Assembly (NCBI GenBank): GCA_946894095.1
Contig: OX335651.1
Span: 17,816,501-17,880,500, forward strand
DNA length: 64,000 nucleotides
Reading direction: 5' to 3'
DNA from: Incurvaria masculella
Lineage: Eukaryota > Arthropoda > Insecta > Lepidoptera > Incurvariidae
Part shown: one piece after another, positions 58,451 to 64,000 of the stretch
Numbering within the stretch: the stretch's first letter is position 1
How the letters are laid out: each line of letters opens with the position of its first letter
The notes under the pieces: generated by a model
The model's database searches: none
Told to the model about the DNA's origin: nothing
The model's input: only the letters and a program-made list of their open reading frames with translations
Program-made: the position numbers and the translations under genes

Positions 58451-59291
58451 TCTGCAAAAGCTTAAGATTCTATATGAAGATAAAAAACGTTGAATACTTA
58501 CTGCATGCCTTCCATAATTGTATTTTCTTGCATTTGTAGTTCCAAAGCGTTGGCTTTTACTGTTTAAGTTGATGTCACAGGGGGCTTACCTGAAATCAAT
58601 AAATGAACTTTTTGTTATATTTTATATCACCGTTTACACCATCATTTCCTTTGGATCAAAGTTGTTCAAACAGAGCGAAAAGAATATTTTGGGGAAATAT
58701 TGGGATATTGTATCTCGTTGTGCATAGTACGAGTATATGACGATTGTATAATAAATACAAAGAGCATTATTGTTGCATATATATGCAAGAAACGCAAGAA
58801 AAAAAACTGTTTCCCGATACGCGATGTCGTTCTGGTAACATTCTCGGTCGCAAAAGAGTTCACGAACTCCAAGCGCGCATCAAATTTTTCCACATGCCAA
58901 CAAAGGTCGATCTGTCGAAACACCTTTGAGAAATTGGCACTTGCAGAAGACCACTGACGATTTGTTTACAGAGAAAACGGAAGTGATTAGTGCAGCCCGA
59001 GCAGTCGTGGTGACGTCGCTCACCGACAGGTGGAGACGCACCTGAACGTGCTCTTGACCTCCCCTCTCCCCTCCGGCGCCGTCTCCGCTCCTATGCGCAC
59101 ATATAAATACGCGTGGACGCTAACATTATGCAAGAATGAGGCACGTGAGATGCATCATTGCATAACAGCCTCAGCTCTCTGAATTCTATCGTCTTTGCCA
59201 TGGAGAATGCCCGTCAGAACTGCATAACGCTGTAGCTCCGTCCCCTTTCTTCTTCGCTCAACGCGGAACATGGAGAACATTCACAGTCGAC

Positions 59292-59498
59292 ATGTCAAAA
59301 ATAAGAACCCACCGATCTTCTATATCCTTCATCTATAGGGTCGGAAAACAATGTAATGAACTCCTTTCCGAGGTGTTTCCCCCAAAGTACAACCTGGGGT
59401 CCTTCAATCATGGTGTGAAGAAGCACCTGGCAAGCCGGCATGGTTTTCGCAGCCCCCCTGTAAGTTCAAAATCTCATGGGCAACGGCGGGCACCTTAA
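59292..59498 (+). pseudogene. Non-LTR retroposon reverse-transcriptase C-terminal fragment
   Basis: The frame includes LLSEVFPPKYNLGSFNHGVK and KHLASRHGF, resembling the conserved C-terminal FP..Y..G.FK/H..V.RHL segment of insect non-LTR polyproteins. Upstream codons do not resemble the family, so only the tail remains. Confidence 0.45.
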
Positions 59499-59571
59499 GA
59501 GGTCCTGCCGTACGCCATATGCCGCGCTTAACATAAAAAAAACAGTTGGTTCAATCTAAAGTCAGGCAGTC

Positions 59572-59652
59572 GTATTCAGAGTGAACTGTCAAATTTTAGT
59601 GCGCGAACTAGCACCGGACTAACAATACAAAAGTCCGCCCACTCTGAATTCT
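59572..59652. mobile_element. Small GTATTCAGAG-TIR MITE, shortened copy
   Basis: It begins GTATTCAGAGTGAACTGTCA, includes gcaccggactaacaatacaaaa, and ends cccactctgaat. An internal deletion has removed the middle compared with 37120-37227. Confidence 0.7.
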
Positions 59653-60736
59653 ACTGAGGATGTTCACCTCTGCTTGAATCGATCGAATCGAATGGTTACT
59701 CCCGTAGTTGAGAACATAGGTACTTACAAATGGCAGACTTGTAATTAAAACTTTTATTCTTCTTCGTCTTGACATGTGATTTGTCGTTTCTCAAAATTGC
59801 CATCAAAATCACTGTTTTCCCCATAGAAATAGGATCATGCGCTGCGCGCGCATGCTAGGTTTATGGTTTTTCCACTCCAATAATGTACCGCATAAAAATT
59901 CATTTGCAAAATTCTCTTCTCATATCAGTAATTCGTCTATGCTATTTATTTACAAATGAGTACAAGAAAGTCCATTCCTCATGATCGTAAATATCGTTTC
60001 TATGATGTGATAACTAGATAATTTGAGACTCTACTTCATGAACGATTGTTATTGATTTCTCCCGATCGCTTTAAACACAAATACCATTTTATATGTCTCC
60101 ATCATTGAAGGCTTCTATTTTGGCATTCTGGAAAGTCCACTTTGTAATAGTTCTATAACGGACACAAAACGAGAGTTCAAGAGAATTTCCACCAATCGAG
60201 ACCAACCGATGTGTTCTAGTTTGCTATTGTTTGATTCCCTTCATAAAGAAGAATTCATATCGTCGTAAACAAATTCCAAATCCCAGTAATGTGATGACAA
60301 ACTGCAACAAATCGTGCCAGATTAATGGGATTACCTCCAGTTTGGCGTGTTGCCGCTCCAATCACGTCTACGATGTCCCGGAAAGCATATTTCGTGTGCC
60401 GGAAAGTCGCACCAGTGATTTACTCCACTGTTCGTGACTCACGATACCTACGTACTTCCAGTTGCCACACTTACAGACACGACAACCGTTCATTGGCGCC
60501 CATTTTAACACCTATTTGTTGAAATTGGATTATATGTTCTGTATTTGTATCTGTATTCTGAATACTCTTTCGACCTGAGCCACGACAAAATTGGTTTTAA
60601 ATTTTGTTATCTCGCGACTTTTGACGCCATGCTATGCTGTATCCTGACTATATCGGAGCCAGGTTGCCGGATACGTCACGGGATTGTTGAATAAATCTCT
60701 CGTGACTGAAATCTAGTGACGAAGACATAGAACGGT

Positions 60737-61036
60737 ATGTTGGGATGTTTTGGACATGTAGAACAAAATGTAGAAATAATGTTTGTAACATGCATGACCG
60801 AGAGACCTAGAAGACGAGCGTATGACCAGATAATTCAAGACGAAGCGAGACAAGGATATGATGTGAGCACTCAGGAAACACGAGATGGAAGCGCGGCATA
60901 TGTCGTACACCACGCTCTTTTAAGAGGTTCCCGAAGATGCCTTTTTGAACTGTATTTTCACACGGTGGCTGCGAAAACCAAACCGGCCAGATGCTTCTTC
61001 ACAACATGTTTGAGCGATGGTAGAAAGGGGACGTAG
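60737..61036 (+). pseudogene. Possible non-LTR polyprotein C-terminal fragment
   Basis: A 99-codon open frame starts MLGCFGHVEQN and has RPRRRAYDQIIQDEARQGYD, reminiscent of the WFGHVERM...RPRR..D.I...L...D ending of insect reverse transcriptases. The remainder is unlike it. The call is weak. Confidence 0.35.
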
Positions 61037-61420
61037 AGTGGCGTTATGCAGCTCCGAAGAGCATTGTCTGTGATATATACGATAGATAATGTATTCATCT
61101 TAAGCTTTATTTACTGCTCCAATGAATAAAAGCAAACTGTGCGATAGATTTAGCCCCGGTTGCACGAAGAGACAGCCCAGTTAATCAATGTTCAAACACG
61201 TCACTTTTAGTGATCCGCATAGAGTTCCTTCCATACTGTCCACACAAAGAGATGTGTTTGATCATACTTTGACGTTGATTTTGATGTTTTGTACGTTCGT
61301 GCACTCGGCCCTTAGTGACGCACCGAGCGATCGCCTTGCCGAATGTTTGCCAACTGAGCATGTGAATAACGATAATCGACAATCGCGCATTGACATTGAA
61401 TTCTCAATGCTGATCAGCGT

Positions 61421-61666
61421 TTATTCTGGCGATCTATTCGTTGTTGCATACAGAATAGACGAGGTACTGAATGAACTTAGAAAGTTGCTCGCTTCGACCA
61501 CCGCTTTCATTTCAATTATCACGTCTTTGGCAGTGCAAGTTGAGGCGTCTTCGGCAGGGAAAACATGTTCGAATCTCTTTATTGGGCCGAGTACGTTAAT
61601 TTGCGTACTCGGGCTTAAAAATAAAGCTAAGAGTATTGAAATCGCTAAGAAAAATAATCGTGGCAA
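61421..61666 (-). CDS. Unknown small frame with signal-peptide-like start
   Basis: The 81-codon frame starts MPRLFFLAISILLALFLSPS, a good signal peptide shape (basic residue, long hydrophobic core, small residues near a cut site). Next comes TQINVLGPIKRFEHVFPAED and one Cys. After its stop the same frame stays open for some 50 more codons. The opposite strand has a 161-codon open frame over the same DNA (61188-61673), so which strand, if either, is coding is unclear. No family is recognised. Confidence 0.25.
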   Translation of the reverse strand: MPRLFFLAISILLALFLSPSTQINVLGPIKRFEHVFPAEDASTCTAKDVIIEMKAVVEASNFLSSFSTSSILYATTNRSPE

Positions 61667-61679
61667 TTCCTGATATTAG

Positions 61680-62750
61680 CCTAATAATGATATTCGATGA
61701 ACTATTTTGTAAATTTAGAGGACTCGAACAAGCCGCTTTCCTTTCGCGGGCAGTTTGCCTACTATCTTTTTAATCAGTCAGTTATCAATAGTTTTGTAGA
61801 AGTTCTGTGTTCTATACACTATATATATTTGAAAATATTTAATAAAGAAGCATAAACATTTCCTTTAAAAGTAAACACTTTTAAAATTAATGTAAAGAGG
61901 AAAGAATTGCCACATTTTAAAACCTTTGTGTCTATCGTTGCAGTATTTTTCCACGCCGCCGCTCCGCCTACATTTTTCTAGTGGATATGTCGTCGCTCCC
62001 CAGCCGACTGGAAATGTTTACAATATTGATGCCGAATTTATGTAGGTTAATGCGGGGCGCGCGCAGAATTTACGGGAAACAAATCTAGCTTATGACAACT
62101 TCGGCGCTGATTTATTTAAGGATTTCCGATATCCATCACGTTTCGACGTTCGATTTGTTTTTATTTATCTACGCTCATTAGCGTGCCTCATTTTGTTCTG
62201 CCTTCGGACTAATGTGTCTATATATCAACGATCTTTACGAAACTGTGAGATCTTATACATCTATTTGATATTATGATTTATACATCTAGGAATATTTTGT
62301 GAGGATAGAGGCTATTTAAACAAATAAAATGCAATACCATAAGCCTTTAAAAATCTTTATTACGAAGAATCTTCTTGTCGATACTTTCAGTTTAGTCAAA
62401 AATTCAGAAGATTGATCCTAACAGAGTTAATATTCCGGGAGGTCATGACATTTTTGGTCACGATAAGGTAAATGGCTGAATCTGGGTTCAAATGTTAGAG
62501 ACCAACCCTCTGATGCTAAATATGTCGGTCTGCCTGCGCCAAGTGGTTGCGTTATCTAGATTGGCTACATAAAATAGATGTTGGTATGTACCTACTGATG
62601 AATGTACTGACTGTCTAGAAACATTGATACCTAGTAATTATGCAACAATAAGCAGTTGGTTTTTTAATCAAATACCTAATTAAACCTAAAGTTATATCTG
62701 TAACCTAAATCGCATATAACTACAAAATGCAACCAAAGATTTGTTCAGTT
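61680..62750. other. AT-rich stretch, nothing recognised
   Basis: Only short frames; no repeat family identified. Confidence 0.45.
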
Positions 62751-62753
62751 TTG

Positions 62754-63012
62754 TTTTTTTTTTATGTGACTGGACATGGATGGCTAATACCACACCTTCT
62801 GTCATGGTATTAGCCCAACAAACCACATGGGAACTAGGTGCCATGCCAGGACCTTCCTTATATTGCATGGCTACATTGAACTGGATGGAAAACACAGACA
62901 ATTTTCATTGCCGCTTCGACCATCGTTCATCCAATGCGATGGTACCAACCCGGGCGGGATTAACCCTACCACCTAGTAAGTAAGGAAGGGGACCTACAGT
63001 TTAACGTGGAAT
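62754..63012 (-). mobile_element. SINE body (family A variant) joined to a 5S-rRNA-derived head
   Basis: The minus-strand body matches 19877-20219 (variant with tggttcggattccac and gttcccatgtgg) and ends in tggtattagccatccatgtc plus an A tract (from about 62765 downward). Where the other copies have a tRNA-like head, this one runs directly into 63013-63340. Confidence 0.85.
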
Positions 63013-63340
63013 CCGAACCACGGCCAGCCTCTTTCAACGGTCATATGGTCACCCATCCAAGACCTGACCGGACCCAGCGTTGCTTAACTTCAGAGAGCGA
63101 TCGCCGAAGTGTCGCGGTATTGCTAAGCAAGTATGTACTGATACTTTCATGCTTCCGTATTTGCAGTCCGTATTTGCCGAACCACGGCCAGCCTCTCTCA
63201 ACGGTCCAATGGTCACCCATCCAAGACCAGACCGGACCCAGCGTTGCTTAACTTCGGATAGCGATCGCCGAAGTGTCGTGACTTGCTTATCAAAAGTATG
63301 TACTGATACTTTCATGCTTCCGTATTTGCAGTCATTAACC
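63013..63340 (-). repeat. Two tandem 164-bp units derived from 5S rRNA (SINE head dimer)
   Basis: On the minus strand each unit contains GAAGTTAAGCAACGCTGGGT and CTTGGATGGGTGACC, which match the internal control region (A box, intermediate element, C box) of animal 5S rRNA. The 5' end of 5S is missing or changed (caagtcacgacacttcggcg), so these are not functional 5S genes. The unit start points, at 63013 and 63177, share ccgaaccacggccagcctct. Confidence 0.8.
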
Positions 63341-63499
63341 TTGTCATATATTTTTTTTGTCACCATAACTATTTTTTCAGGCGCCTTATTTACGTATCGC
63401 AACCACTTGGCGCAGAAAGACTGACACATTTAGCTTCAGATCTTTATCCTGTGAACCTAGTTTCAGCCATTTACGTTATCGTTACCATTTTTGTCGCGA

Positions 63500-63920
63500 C
63501 CTCCTAGTCTATAAGAAAAGAGTGGGGTTAAATTCATTGGGGTAAACAATCATAGCTTGAAAACCATTGTCAGATTTTATGTGGTTTTTATTTACATATA
63601 ACCTGATCGTTCATTCGATATCATTCGATCAATTCGATTCATTACGTTAAATTGCCTAAGGGGTGAGCAAAATTATTAATATGAAAGAAGTTGGTGAAAA
63701 ATCATCGATGTGAAAAATCGCGTCCGCTTATAACTTGAGAACCATATACTCGATTTTAAAGCGGGTTTTATCTTCATAGAGATTGATTATTTCCATTAGT
63801 TATAGGTTACCTACCATCACGCTAAATTGCCTAAGGGGTGAGCGGTGGGGTTAAATATGACATCGGAAAAAACCGACTGTTTCTCGTCAGACTTCAACTC
63901 GGGCACAGCTAGTTCCCTAA
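63500..63920. repeat. Decayed tandem pair of about 176 bp with acagctagtt end
   Basis: acgttaaattgcctaagggg tgagc (about 63643) and acgctaaattgcctaagggg tgagc (about 63819) are one unit apart. The stretch finishes cgggcacagctagttccc, a typical ending of a common lepidopteran repeat. A related decayed piece is at 36270-36365 (ggccatttaacatcacggta, gcgggcggagccgtggg). Confidence 0.5.
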
Positions 63921-64000
63921 TAAAAAACAATTAAAAGTTGCATCCTCGGTTGCATCGCTCCATACCATATCTCATTGCCTATTGATAGATGCCGAACGCG

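Noticed and set aside
63013..63340. Functional 5S rRNA genes
   Set aside because: Only the central and 3' control-region part matches; the 5' end is altered and the units are joined to a SINE body.
63049..63429. Open frames of 114 and 126 codons at the right end
   Set aside because: They read through the duplicated 5S-derived units on either strand and repeat their own sequence.

Overview
This window is eukaryotic and looks like nuclear DNA of a moth or butterfly (Lepidoptera). The base composition is AT-rich, genes are split by GT..AG introns, and the spacers are full of dispersed repeats of lepidopteran style: tRNA-headed SINEs, RTE and other non-LTR 3' ends, mariners and TTAA-flanked MITEs. 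No bacterial operons, CRISPR array or functional rRNA/tRNA gene was seen. The order is an inference from repeat style and protein similarity; species cannot be told.

Two protein genes are well supported. (1) A tropomodulin gene (tmod) runs on the minus strand. Seven coding exons were placed with matching splice phases: 26341-26216 (start codon), 23545-23378, 20602-20479, 19369-19254, 18452-18348, 16081-15830 and 14280-14133. A candidate last exon, in the right phase and with a polyadenylation signal overlapping its stop codon, lies at 2636-2464. (2) A small two-exon gene for ATP synthase membrane subunit e runs on the plus strand (38721-38826 joined to 39611-39777). The two genes are divergent; a CpG-rich block at about 37.8-38.4 kb lies just upstream of the subunit e gene and could serve one or both.

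Layout. 1-14.1 kb: SINE fragments, foldback elements, a GC-rich block with a G-quadruplex-like tract, the candidate terminal tmod exon and another exon-like block at 10.2-10.4 kb. 14.1-26.4 kb: tmod exons and introns, densely invaded. One SINE sits about 10 bases from the exon 6 acceptor, a 5'-truncated non-LTR retroposon has an 18-bp target duplication, and a 12 x 133 bp tandem array multiplies the exon 3 splice acceptor. 24.3-29.3 kb: three copies of a 542-547 bp TTAA-flanked MITE, one inserted inside another MITE. 30-37 kb: more SINEs and two foldback elements. 37.8-39.8 kb: CpG-rich block and the subunit e gene, whose intron holds decayed tandem copies of its own last exon. 41.5-42.4 kb: a decayed three-copy repeat. 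44.2-46.3 kb: a nearly intact mariner nested in a long-TIR element. 46.7-64 kb: SINEs, a heavily broken second mariner, non-LTR fragments, and a SINE whose head comes from 5S rRNA in place of tRNA.

Most long open frames outside these genes are chance frames or lie in repeats. All similarity calls were made by eye; no database search or alignment program was run.
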